From Methylobacterium sp. E-066 (GTDB lineage: Bacteria; Pseudomonadota; Alphaproteobacteria; Rhizobiales; Beijerinckiaceae): a DNA stretch of 64,000 bases. The stretch lies in contig NZ_JAKSYO010000165.1 in NCBI RefSeq assembly GCF_022829635.1, positions 31,672 to 95,671 of the forward strand, written 5' to 3'. The position numbers and the translations under genes were made by a program. Positions 35,165-43,597 of this stretch are shown piece by piece. Every line of letters begins with the position of its first letter. Position 1 is the first letter of the stretch. Below the pieces are notes generated by a model. It ran no database searches. It was not told the origin of the DNA and saw only the letters and a program-made list of their open reading frames with translations.

Positions 35165-36700
35165 ATGGACACCCCGCCCGGCGCCATCGGCGTCGAGACG
35201 ATCGGTATGACGAAGCGCTTCGGCGCCTTCGCGGCGCTCGACGACGTCTCGATGAAGATCGAGGCCGGCGGCTTCCACGCTCTGCTCGGCGAGAACGGCG
35301 CGGGCAAGTCGACCCTGGTCAAGTGCGTGATGGGCTTCTACGCGCCGACCGCCGGCAGCGTCCTGGTCGACGGGCGCGAGGCCGAGATCACCAACCCGAA
35401 GGGCGCGCAGGCGCGCGGCCTCGGCATGGTCTACCAGCATTTCACGCTGGTGCCGTCTCTGACGGGGGCGGAGAACCTCGTGATCAGCCGCGCCGACGCG
35501 CCGGCGATCCTCGACTGGAAGGCCGAGCGCGCGGCGCTCTCGGCCTTCATGGCCGGGATGCCGTTCCGGCTGAACCTCGACCGGCCGGTCGCGGAACTCG
35601 CCGCGGGCGAGAAACAGAAGCTCGAGATCGTCAAGCAGCTCTATCTCAAGGCCCGCTTCCTGATCCTCGACGAGCCGACCTCGGTGCTCACGCCCGACGA
35701 GGCGGAGGGGGTGCTGGGGCTCCTGCGCGCCATGACCGACCGCGGCGCCCTCACCGTGCTGATGATCAGCCACAAGTTCCGCGAGGTCGAGACCTTCGCC
35801 CGCTCGCTGAGCGTCCTGCGCCGCGGCAGGCTGGTGGGCGGCGGCGCGGTTGGCGATCTCTCGCGCGACGACATGGCGGCGATGATGATCGGGGAGCGGG
35901 TCGTGCGCCCGATCGCAGCCCGGATCGGCGTGCCGGACGCGGCGCGGGAGATCCTGCGCATCGAGGCGCTCGACGCCACCGACGCCTCGGGCCTGCGCCG
36001 CATCGCGATCGCGGATCTGCGCGTCCGGGCGCGGGAGATCGTCGGCATCGCGGGCGTCTCCGGCAATGGCCAGAAGGAACTCGCCGACGTGCTCGGCGGC
36101 CAGATCCGCGCAGCCGGCGGGCGCGTCGCGGTGGCGGGCGAGCCCTATACCGGCCGGCGCGCGCAGAGCCGGGCGCGGCGCGTGCGCTTCATCCCGGAGG
36201 AGCCCCTGCGCAATGCCTGCGCCCCGCGGATGTCGGTCGCGGAAAATCTCGCCTTCCGCGCCTTCGACCGGCGCGGCGAGGACCCGTCCGGACCGCCGAC
36301 CCTGTGGCTCGACAGGGGGGCGATGACCCGGCGCGCCAAAGACCTGATCGCGCGCTTCAAGGTGAAGACCGCCTCCTCCGAGGCGCCGATCGCGACCCTG
36401 TCAGGGGGCAATGTGCAGCGCGCGGTGCTCGCACGCGAGTTGACCGACCCGGTCGATCTCCTGATCGTAGTCAACCCCTGCTTCGGCCTCGACTTCGCGG
36501 CGGTGTCGGAGATCCGCACACGGATCGTGGCCGCCCGCAATGCCGGCGCGGCGGTCCTCCTGATCAGCGAAGACCTCGACGAGATCCTGGAACTGTCGGA
36601 CCGGATCGTCGTGATGTCGGACGGGCGCCTAGTCTACGAGACGGCTGCCGCAACGGCCGAGATCGGAACGATCGGCCGGCACATGGCCGGGCACCATTGA
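35165..36700 (+). CDS. BMP-type ABC transporter, double ATP-binding protein (second system)
   Basis: 511 residues with two ATPase domains. First: GENGAGKST, LAAGEKQKLEIVKQL, FLILDEPTSVLTPDEAE. Second: GVSGNGQKE, LSGGNVQRAVLARE, LLIVVNPCFGLDFAAV, in which the usual Walker B Asp-Gln/Glu is replaced by Asn-Pro, so this half is probably inactive. Placing the ATPase last, after two enzymes, differs from the first system where it comes first. The ATG at 35165 lies five bases after the hydrolase stop. Confidence 0.9.
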   Translation: MDTPPGAIGVETIGMTKRFGAFAALDDVSMKIEAGGFHALLGENGAGKSTLVKCVMGFYAPTAGSVLVDGREAEITNPKGAQARGLGMVYQHFTLVPSLTGAENLVISRADAPAILDWKAERAALSAFMAGMPFRLNLDRPVAELAAGEKQKLEIVKQLYLKARFLILDEPTSVLTPDEAEGVLGLLRAMTDRGALTVLMISHKFREVETFARSLSVLRRGRLVGGGAVGDLSRDDMAAMMIGERVVRPIAARIGVPDAAREILRIEALDATDASGLRRIAIADLRVRAREIVGIAGVSGNGQKELADVLGGQIRAAGGRVAVAGEPYTGRRAQSRARRVRFIPEEPLRNACAPRMSVAENLAFRAFDRRGEDPSGPPTLWLDRGAMTRRAKDLIARFKVKTASSEAPIATLSGGNVQRAVLARELTDPVDLLIVVNPCFGLDFAAVSEIRTRIVAARNAGAAVLLISEDLDEILELSDRIVVMSDGRLVYETAAATAEIGTIGRHMAGHH

Positions 36701-36809
36701 ACGTGTCCATCCATTCGTTTCGGGTTTTCGCGGGGTTGGGACAGGACCATCGTGACGGCATCCGATGACGGCAACGGGCCGTCGCCCCACCGGATCGATG
36801 GAGCCCACC

Positions 36810-36920
36810 ATGAGCCGCCTGCTCGCCGCCTCCGTCCTCGCCGTTTCATAGGCGGCCGACACGGCCGCCGAGGCTCAGAGTTACACCGCCCCCGCCGGCA
36901 TCCCCGCCGGTGCAGTCTTC
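36810..36920 (+). pseudogene. Dead copy of the AQSY small secreted protein family
   Basis: From the ATG at 36810 the signal-like MSRLLAASVLAVS is followed by an in-frame TAG at 36849-36851. Beyond the stop the same frame reads AADTAAEAQSYTAPAGIPAG, the family signature, and then loses similarity. One base change would restore the leader, but the rest of the mature protein is also gone. The flanking bases 36701-36809 and 36921-37196 hold nothing I can identify. Confidence 0.6.
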
Positions 36921-37196
36921 GGGCTTCGTCACGGCCCAACTATCAAGTCTTCTTCCCTGGTTGATCTGCGCCGAATCTGCCATTCCGCTCTCGGCCACTT
37001 TTATTCCAGTCGATAGGCGCTTCTAAATGGCTGGATCGGGTGAATTTCCGCCGGTCTACTTCCGGGAAGCAAAGTCAAGAAACCGGACGTTCGCTTGGAT
37101 CGCTACGCATGACGGATTCGCGCCAAACCTCGTCATCCCGACTGTCGTCCCCGATGCCCAAGAGCGATCGTACGTTGTAACGCAATCCGGGCAGCT

Positions 37197-38276
37197 TCAG
37201 CCGACCCACGTGGCCGGAGCGGGTCCGGCGCGGACCTGCGCGTAGAGCGCCTCGCAGCGGTCGAGCCACAGGTCGCGGCTGAACAGGCGCAGGACCCGGG
37301 CCTGCGGGACCGTGCGCGGGATGGCGAGCGCCACGCCGATCGCCCGGGCCAGATCGGCATCGTCCCCTTCCGGAACGAGGCATCCGGCCTCGCCGACCAC
37401 TTCCGGCGCGGCGCCGTTGGCGAGGCCGGCGATGGGCAGGCCGCAGGCCATCGCCTCGATCGCCACCAGCCCGAACGGCTCGTCCCAGCAGGGGGTGAAC
37501 AGGAACACCGAAGCGCTACCTATCGCTGCGGCGAGCGCTCGGCCGTCGAGATGGCCGCCGTAGCGGATCGGGCCGCCGAGCTGCGGGGCGATCCGATCCG
37601 CCCAGTAATCGGGCTCCTCGATCGGGCCGTACAGGGTCAGCGGGATGCCGGCCAGCCTGGCCGCCGCGATCGCGTGATGCGCGCCCTTGATCGCCGCCAG
37701 GCGCCCGGACCAGACGGCGCTGCCGTCGCCCCGGTCCCGGAACGGCCAGGCCGCGGGGTCGACGCCGTTGTGCAGCACCGACACCTCCGGCGGTGCGCCC
37801 GCGGGCCACCAAGTCTGGAGCTGGGCCTGCGAGGTCACGGTGATCCGGTGCCCCAGCCCAAGGCTGGCGTGCACGAATCCGCGCAGGGCGTCGTAGGGCG
37901 GCACGTGCAGCGAGGTGACGGTGGGGACCTGTCCGGTCCGCCGGCGCTCCAGGGGCAGCCGGCTCAGGCTGTTGTTGTGCAGCACGTCGAACCCACCCGC
38001 TGCGATCCGGTCGCAGGCCGCCGCGTAGCCGGCATCGACATGGGCCCGCAGCCCCGGATCGCCGCGATGCTCGAGGCCCGGGAAGACGCGCTCGTGATGC
38101 ACCGGGACCACGGCGTCGATCGCGAAGCGCGGATCGCTGTCGCCGGAGGCGAACAGCACGACGTCGTGGCCGCGGGCCGTCAGACCCTCGGCGAGGTGCC
38201 AGCTATGGGCCTCCATGCCCCCCGTGAAGGGCGGCGCGACCGGGTGGCGGATATGGGCGAGGAGCGCGATCCTCAC
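37197..38276 (-). CDS. GT4-type glycosyltransferase
   Basis: 359 residues with the two-Rossmann GT-B fold: FTGGMEAHSWHLAEGLTARG near the N-terminus and, in the C-terminal domain, SGRLAAIKGAHHAIAAARLA, SVFLFTPCWDEPFGLVAIEA and MACGLPIAGLANGAAPEVVG (EX7E pattern). GTG start overlaps the stop of the upstream glycosyltransferase as GTGA, so the genes are coupled. It probably transfers sugar from a nucleotide donor in the cytoplasm; acceptor unknown. Confidence 0.85.
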   Translation of the reverse strand: MRIALLAHIRHPVAPPFTGGMEAHSWHLAEGLTARGHDVVLFASGDSDPRFAIDAVVPVHHERVFPGLEHRGDPGLRAHVDAGYAAACDRIAAGGFDVLHNNSLSRLPLERRRTGQVPTVTSLHVPPYDALRGFVHASLGLGHRITVTSQAQLQTWWPAGAPPEVSVLHNGVDPAAWPFRDRGDGSAVWSGRLAAIKGAHHAIAAARLAGIPLTLYGPIEEPDYWADRIAPQLGGPIRYGGHLDGRALAAAIGSASVFLFTPCWDEPFGLVAIEAMACGLPIAGLANGAAPEVVGEAGCLVPEGDDADLARAIGVALAIPRTVPQARVLRLFSRDLWLDRCEALYAQVRAGPAPATWVG

Positions 38277-39190
38277 GCGGTCGCCGCCGCGCCGACCCGG
38301 GATTCCAGATACCGGATGACGGAGGCGGAGTTGGTGTAGGGCTGGTGGCTCTGCTGCCCGGTCAGGGCGAGGTCGTCGGCATCGGGGCGGCGCAGGATCC
38401 GGATCGGCCGGTCGGGCGTGTCATCGATCAGGCCCATGACCCGGAACGCGTAGAGCCAGTGGCCCATGGTCCGGTAGCCCCACTTGGCCTCGAACAGCTC
38501 GGCGTTGCGCACGACGCTGTCGAGGTGGTGGATCGGGGGCATGTGGTGCGGGTGGTACTGGTGATAGGCCAGCGCGCCCTTGATCCAGGCGATCGGGGTG
38601 CCGCTCTGGTCGAGGATCTTGCCGAAATCGGTGTCCTCGCCGCCATAGCCCGTGTAGCGCTCGTCGAAGCCGCCCAGCGCCAGGAAGGTGTCCCGCCGGA
38701 TCGCGAAGTTGAGCGACCAGAAGCAGCGGTAATCGTTGCATAATTCGATGCCGGAGGCCGGCGGGCCGCGGCGGTCGGAATGCCGCTCCGCGCTCGCCGC
38801 GAGGTCGGCGTAGCGCCAGGCGCCCGCGGTGGCGCGCTCGGGCAGGTGCAGGACCTCGCCCATCAGCAGGCCGTCGAGCTCGGCGAGCCCGCGCGCGTAA
38901 TCGGCCACGAGGTCGGGGGCCGGGATGCAGTCGACGTCCAGAAAGACGATGCCGTCGCCGATGGCCGCGTCCACGCCGCGGTTGCGGGCGGCGGCGAGCG
39001 GCAGCTCGCGGCCCGGAACCCGGATCTGGCGGACCGGAAACGCCGTCTCGGGCAGGTCGTAGGGCTCGTCTTGCATCACCGCGACGATGAACTCGGCGGG
39101 GGCCTGGGTCTGGCGCTCCAGGCCGCGCAGCACGTTGCGCAGATGCGCCGGCCGACCCTTGGCCAGGGTCACGACGGAAACGGTGGACAT
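38273..39190 (-). CDS. GT2-type glycosyltransferase with galactosyltransferase-like C-terminus
   Basis: 305 residues. The GT-A N-terminus reads VSVVTLAKGRPAHLRNVLRG, with the DVD motif in IVFLDVDCIPAPDL (about residue 95). The FAIRRDTFLALGGFDERYTG block leads into GYGGEDTDF, which resembles the C-terminal motif of beta-1,4-galactosyltransferases, followed by a His-rich YHQYHPHHMPP that could bind metal. A paralogue with the same architecture lies at 40591. ATG at 39190. Confidence 0.85.
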   Translation of the reverse strand: MSTVSVVTLAKGRPAHLRNVLRGLERQTQAPAEFIVAVMQDEPYDLPETAFPVRQIRVPGRELPLAAARNRGVDAAIGDGIVFLDVDCIPAPDLVADYARGLAELDGLLMGEVLHLPERATAGAWRYADLAASAERHSDRRGPPASGIELCNDYRCFWSLNFAIRRDTFLALGGFDERYTGYGGEDTDFGKILDQSGTPIAWIKGALAYHQYHPHHMPPIHHLDSVVRNAELFEAKWGYRTMGHWLYAFRVMGLIDDTPDRPIRILRRPDADDLALTGQQSHQPYTNSASVIRYLESRVGAAATA

Positions 39191-39280
39191 GCGACGGTCG
39201 GGCTCCGGCTGATGGGTACGGGGGCGATACGGGTTTCGTCGTCGATCGGGCTTTGACGTTGCCCGGGAAGGGCGCCGGTC

Positions 39281-39376
39281 CCCCCTCCCGTGCGGGAGAG
39301 GGACAGGGTGAGGGGTGCGGCCTCTCCGGAAAGACCTGGTCCCTCACCCCAACCCTCTCCCGCACGGGAGAGGGGG
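39281..39376. repeat. Large imperfect palindrome, intergenic repeat element
   Basis: Bases 39281-39315 and 39341-39376 are nearly perfect reverse complements (CTCCCGTGCGGGAGAGGG versus CCCTCTCCCGCACGGGAG), separated by about 25 bases. Each arm also contains its own shorter palindrome CTCCCGTGCGGGAG. Such mobile or structural intergenic palindromes are common in Rhizobiales genomes. It sits between two gene runs of the same strand. No terminator T-run. Confidence 0.75.
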
Positions 39377-39445
39377 CGCGTCGAGGCCTGAAAAAGCGAT
39401 TGCGCCTCGAACCTATGTCGGCTGCAGATCCCAAGGGGGGCCCGA

Positions 39446-40582
39446 TCACGGAGGCGCGGCGATGCGCAGGGGGCCGGGCTCCTCGGCGCCCTGCCAGAGC
39501 GCGTCGGTCAGTCCTTCGAGCCAGCCGGCGGCGCGCCGGGCGGCGTCCGGGGCGTAGAGGTCGCGCAGCGCAGCGCCGTCCAGGGCGCGGGCGCGGGCCA
39601 GGAGGTCGCGCCAGCCCTGGAGGTCGCCCGGCCAGGCGGGGGCCTGGACGGCGGCCCCGAGCCGGACCAGGGCCTCGGCCTTGCGAGTCTGCTCGGCGAA
39701 ATAGCGCCATTCCGGCATCACGATCAGGCGGCCGCCGACCCGGGCGACCTCGTGAACCGTGTTGTCACCCGCCGAGGCGATCACGATGTCGGCGGCCGCG
39801 AGGTAGTCGGTGACGGAGGGCACCCAGCCCAACTCGCGCAGGTTGGCGAAATCGGTCTCGTGGCCCTCCCGGTGGGTCGGCCCGAGGGTCAGCCACAGGG
39901 CGTCGGGCTCGGCCCGCGCCGCCACGGTGAGTGGCGCGTAGGGGGTGCCGCTGCCGCCGCCGCCGGTCACCGCCACGACGATCTCGCGCTGCGGGTCGAG
40001 GCCGAGCTTCGCCCGCGCCTCCGCGCGGTCGGGGATGCGGTCGAGGCTGGTGCACAGGCCGCCGCTGTAGAAGGTCTTGGCGCGCAGCGCGGACGGGTAG
40101 TCGGCCTGCTCCAGCCGGGCATCGAACGGCGCCAGCATCCCGACGCAGGCCTCGTAGGCGCCGACATGGCCGATATCGGAGCGGTCGCCGTGCATCCGGA
40201 TCTGCACCGCCGGCACGCTGGCGATCCGGGCGAGCAGCGCGATCTCGGCCGAGACGTCGACCACGAACAGGCCGACCGCGCGGTCGTCGAGATGGTCGAG
40301 GATGGCCCGCATGGTCCGGCGCATCGGGGCGAGCCCCAGCGGCACGCAATGCATCACCTGCGGGGTCGGCTCTGCGTAGAGGCGCGGGGTCGGCACGGCG
40401 GCGCCGATCATGTCGGGCAGCGGCACGATCTCGATGTCGCGGGCGAAGCCGTCGAACAGGTGCGGGCCGGCTGTCAGCACCGAGACCGGGCGATCGCGGG
40501 CGAATTCGGCGGCGACCGCCATGGTGCGGTTGGCGTGGCCCCGGCCCTGGTGGTGGACGAAGAACGCGATCGGCTTCTTCAT
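39446..40582 (-). CDS. MurG-like (GT28-type) glycosyltransferase
   Basis: 378 residues. The N-terminus FFVHHQGRGHANRTMAVAAE is the glycine-rich loop of GT-B enzymes acting like UDP-sugar transferases; the C-terminal domain has VVAVTGGGGSGTP, ADIVIASAGDNTVHEVARVG and RLIVMPEWRYFAEQTRKAEA, equivalent to the donor-binding region of MurG/GT28. It is not MurG itself: no cell-division genes surround it. Nine bases separate its start from the preceding gene. Confidence 0.75.
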   Translation of the reverse strand: MKKPIAFFVHHQGRGHANRTMAVAAEFARDRPVSVLTAGPHLFDGFARDIEIVPLPDMIGAAVPTPRLYAEPTPQVMHCVPLGLAPMRRTMRAILDHLDDRAVGLFVVDVSAEIALLARIASVPAVQIRMHGDRSDIGHVGAYEACVGMLAPFDARLEQADYPSALRAKTFYSGGLCTSLDRIPDRAEARAKLGLDPQREIVVAVTGGGGSGTPYAPLTVAARAEPDALWLTLGPTHREGHETDFANLRELGWVPSVTDYLAAADIVIASAGDNTVHEVARVGGRLIVMPEWRYFAEQTRKAEALVRLGAAVQAPAWPGDLQGWRDLLARARALDGAALRDLYAPDAARRAAGWLEGLTDALWQGAEEPGPLRIAAPP

Positions 40583-40590
40583 GGTCTGCG

Positions 40591-41493
40591 TCACGAGAAC
40601 AGGGCGCCGGGCCGAAGCGCCGCGGCGATCTCCGGGGCGGTGGGCGGGCGGATCAGGCGGATCGCAGGGGCGTCGTCGTTCCAGTCGATCAGCCCGGCGG
40701 CGCGGAACTGGCCGAGCCAGTAGGTCATGCACCAGCGCCCGTGGCGCGCACGAAAGCGCGCGGCGTTGGCCAGGATCGGCGTGAAATGCTGCAGCGGCGG
40801 CACATGGACCGGGTGGTGCTGATGGTAGGCCCGCGCCCCTGCGGCCCAGTAGGTCGGCAACCCGGTGGCGGCGAGGCGGGCGGCGAAGTCCGTCTCCTCG
40901 CCGCCATAGCCGGTAAAGTCCTCGTCCATGCCGCCGACCGAGCGCCAGGCCCGGGCGTGCAGGGCGAAGGACAGCCCCCAGAGCTGGCCAGGATCGGGCT
41001 CCCGGCGCAGGCCCGTCTCCGGAACCGGGGGCCGGGCCGGATGGGGGCGGCCGAGGCGGTCGAGGGCCGGATCGTCGAGGCGGACATCGTCGAGATCGGG
41101 GCCGGCCTTCGGCGGCAGGTACAGGACCTCGCCGAGGAACAGGCCCTCTGCCCCGGAGGCCGCCGCCGCGTAGGCGCCGACCAGGCCGGCGGCCGGGATG
41201 CAATCCACGTCGAGGAAGATCAGCAGGTCGCCGGCGGCGGCTTCGGCGGCGCGGTTGCGCGCGGCGGCCAGCGGCATCGGCTCGCCCGGGACGTGAAGAT
41301 GGCGCACCGGGCAGCCGGGATCGGGCAGGCCGGGAGCCGGCTCAGGCTGCATCCAGGCGATCACCAGCTCGCGCGGGTGCACGGTCTGGCGGGCGAGGCC
41401 GCGCATCAGGTTGCGCAGGCACCCGGCGCGGCCGCGCACCAGGGTGAGCACGCTCGCCGAGGGCGGCTCAGGAGGCCGACTGTCAGGAGGCAT
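40591..41493 (-). CDS. GT2-type glycosyltransferase, paralogue of 38273
   Basis: 300 residues with VLTLVRGRAGCLRNLMRGLA, LLIFLDVDCIPAAGLVGAYA (DVD), SVGGMDEDFTGYGGEETDFA and YHQHHPVHVPP, the same order of motifs as the paralogue at 38273. The ATG at 41493 overlaps the end of the sucrose-phosphate-synthase-like gene by eleven bases. A long open frame upstream is a shadow. Probably co-transcribed with the whole minus-strand run. Confidence 0.83.
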   Translation of the reverse strand: MPPDSRPPEPPSASVLTLVRGRAGCLRNLMRGLARQTVHPRELVIAWMQPEPAPGLPDPGCPVRHLHVPGEPMPLAAARNRAAEAAAGDLLIFLDVDCIPAAGLVGAYAAAASGAEGLFLGEVLYLPPKAGPDLDDVRLDDPALDRLGRPHPARPPVPETGLRREPDPGQLWGLSFALHARAWRSVGGMDEDFTGYGGEETDFAARLAATGLPTYWAAGARAYHQHHPVHVPPLQHFTPILANAARFRARHGRWCMTYWLGQFRAAGLIDWNDDAPAIRLIRPPTAPEIAAALRPGALFS

Positions 41494-43537
41494 GGGCCAG
41501 CATCCGGCGGAAATGCGCCACGCCCTCGATGATGCCGCGGGCATGCGAGGCCCGGGCGACGTAGGAGTGCTGCAGCGCCGCGTTGCTGGCGAGGTCGTCG
41601 GAATAGTTCGCCACGATGATCGCCTGCACCCGGGCGCGCAGCATCTCGACGTCGTTGCCGGAATCCCCGGCCACGAACACCGCCCGCTCGGGCAGGCCGT
41701 AGAGGGCGCGGACATGGTCCACCGCCGTGCCCTTCGAGGCCGCCGCCGGCAGGACATCGAGGTAGCGGTCGTGGCTGTGGATCACCCGGGCGCCGAGGCC
41801 GGCCTCGGCGAGATGCGCGCTCACCCGGCGGGCGGCGGCGGCCCCGCCGAAATAGCTCAGCTTGTACGGGCGCTGCTCCAGGGGTCCCTGGGGCAGGAGG
41901 TCGTCGATGCCGGCGAGCGCCGCGCGCAAAGCCTCCCGGTCCCAGCCGCCCGCGATGGCCGCGCGCCAGGCGGCATCGGCCGTGTAGGTCACGCCGTTGG
42001 CGTCGAGATGGTAGATCTCGGAGCCGACCGAGGTGATCATCACCTGCGGCCGGGGGCTCGCCTGCTGCTCCAGCACCGCCATGGCGCTGTGGAACGAGCG
42101 GCCGGTGGCGACCCCGAAGGCCAGGCCCGCCTGCTGGCTGCGCCAGCGCCGGAAGATGCTGAGCGCCGCCTCGCAGCCGACCAGGGTGTTGTCGATATCG
42201 CAGACCAGAAGCTGCCAGGGCGTCCGCAGGGGCGGCTCCGGGGCAAGCAGCGCCCGCAACAGGGCGTGGTAGCGCGCGGCGTGCCGGTCCCAATCGTAGG
42301 CCGCCGCGGCGCGGGCCCCGCCCGCGACGTAGCGGGCGCGCAGTGCCGGATCGGCCAGGATGCACAGGCAGGCCCGCGCGATCGCCTCCGGATCGCGGGG
42401 ATCGACCAGGAGCCCGTTGCCGCAGGTCTCGACGATGTCGTTGGGGCCGCCGCTGTCCGTGGCGACCAGCGGCAGGCCGGCCGCCGACGCCTCCAGCAGG
42501 GTGAGGCCGAAGGGCTCGTTCAGCGCCGGATTGACGAAGATGCCGCCGCGCGCGCGGGCATAGGCGTAGATCGCCGGCACGTCGTCGGGCCGGTGCGTCT
42601 TCGGGTAGGCCACGCGGCCGTAGAGGTCGTAGCGGTCGATCAGAACCAGCAAGTCGCGCATCGTCGCGGCCATGTCGCCGTCGAGGGCGTCGATGTCACC
42701 GCGTGTGCCGGCCACGATCACCAGGTTGGCCCGGGCCTGGAGCTCCGGGCTATCGCCGTAGGCCTGGACCAGGGCCGCGAGGTTCTTACGCGCCACCGGC
42801 CGGGCCAGGGCCAGGAGCGGCGGCTTGGCGGGATCGTCCAGGAAGCGGTCGATCAGGGCATCGACCCGGGGATGCGGCTCGGCGGCGGCGAAGCGCGCGA
42901 GGTCGCTGCCCGGCGGCACGACGCGGACGCGGCCGGGATTGTAGGCGTCGTAGCCGGCATACTGGACCTCGGCCTCGTCCCGGGAGGAGGCGATGACCAG
43001 GGTGGCCTGGGCGAAGGCCGCCTCCTCGGTGGCGATCCGGCGGACGAGGTCGGGGGCATGGGCGGCGTCCCCGCCAAGCATCGCGGCCTTGACCCGCCCG
43101 AGCGAGTGGGCGGTGAACACGAACGGGATCCCGAGCCGCGCCTCCACGATCGCCGCCACCGCGGCGGCGTCGGCGTAATGGGCGTGGATCAGGTCGGGCG
43201 CACGCGTCTGGGTGCCGATCCAGGCGACGAGGTTCTCGGCGAACCGCGCGACCTCCTCATGCATCGCCTCCTTGGACCGGTAGCCCGGCGCCGCGCTCGG
43301 GAGCCGCACCAGCCTGACCTTGTCGGAGATCCGCTCTTCGGGCACGGCGTAATCCGGGCCGGGCGGCCCGTGGAACAAGCGCGTCGCCACCACGATCTCC
43401 GCCACGCCGAAATCCTGCGCCGAGGCGGCGACGAGATCCAGCAGGTAGCGGATGTGGCCGCCGGTATCCGCGGTGAGGCCGTAGACGACATCGCGCCCGC
43501 GCAGGCAGCCCTGCAGGGCGACGTGGAGGACGAACAT
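41483..43537 (-). CDS. Sucrose-phosphate synthase-like GT4 fused to a HAD phosphatase domain
   Basis: 684 residues. Residues ~1-430 are a GT4 enzyme with sucrose-phosphate-synthase features: TADTGGHIRYLLDLVAA at the start, PDLIHAHYADAAAVAAI, VFTAHSLGRVKAAMLGG, ARPVARKNLAALVQAYG and FVNPALNEPFGLTLLEASAA. Residues ~440-684 are a HAD-IIB phosphatase resembling sucrose-phosphate phosphatase: VCDIDNTLVG (nucleophilic Asp pair), TSVGSEIYHL, YKLSYFGG and FVAGDSGNDVEML. One protein could thus make a disaccharide phosphate and dephosphorylate it. The product could be sucrose, mannosylfructose or another glycoside. First gene of its strand; divergent from a GT4 gene 60 bases away. Confidence 0.78.
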   Translation of the reverse strand: MFVLHVALQGCLRGRDVVYGLTADTGGHIRYLLDLVAASAQDFGVAEIVVATRLFHGPPGPDYAVPEERISDKVRLVRLPSAAPGYRSKEAMHEEVARFAENLVAWIGTQTRAPDLIHAHYADAAAVAAIVEARLGIPFVFTAHSLGRVKAAMLGGDAAHAPDLVRRIATEEAAFAQATLVIASSRDEAEVQYAGYDAYNPGRVRVVPPGSDLARFAAAEPHPRVDALIDRFLDDPAKPPLLALARPVARKNLAALVQAYGDSPELQARANLVIVAGTRGDIDALDGDMAATMRDLLVLIDRYDLYGRVAYPKTHRPDDVPAIYAYARARGGIFVNPALNEPFGLTLLEASAAGLPLVATDSGGPNDIVETCGNGLLVDPRDPEAIARACLCILADPALRARYVAGGARAAAAYDWDRHAARYHALLRALLAPEPPLRTPWQLLVCDIDNTLVGCEAALSIFRRWRSQQAGLAFGVATGRSFHSAMAVLEQQASPRPQVMITSVGSEIYHLDANGVTYTADAAWRAAIAGGWDREALRAALAGIDDLLPQGPLEQRPYKLSYFGGAAAARRVSAHLAEAGLGARVIHSHDRYLDVLPAAASKGTAVDHVRALYGLPERAVFVAGDSGNDVEMLRARVQAIIVANYSDDLASNAALQHSYVARASHARGIIEGVAHFRRMLAHAS

Positions 43538-43597
43538 CAGGCGTTTGCTGAAGCTGTCAGCCGCTCCCGCAAAATTAACGCATGTGAAGAGAGCGCC

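Noticed and set aside
39446..40582. MurG (peptidoglycan) glycosyltransferase
   Set aside because: The donor-binding motif is similar, but no division or mur genes are nearby and it sits in a glycosyltransferase operon.
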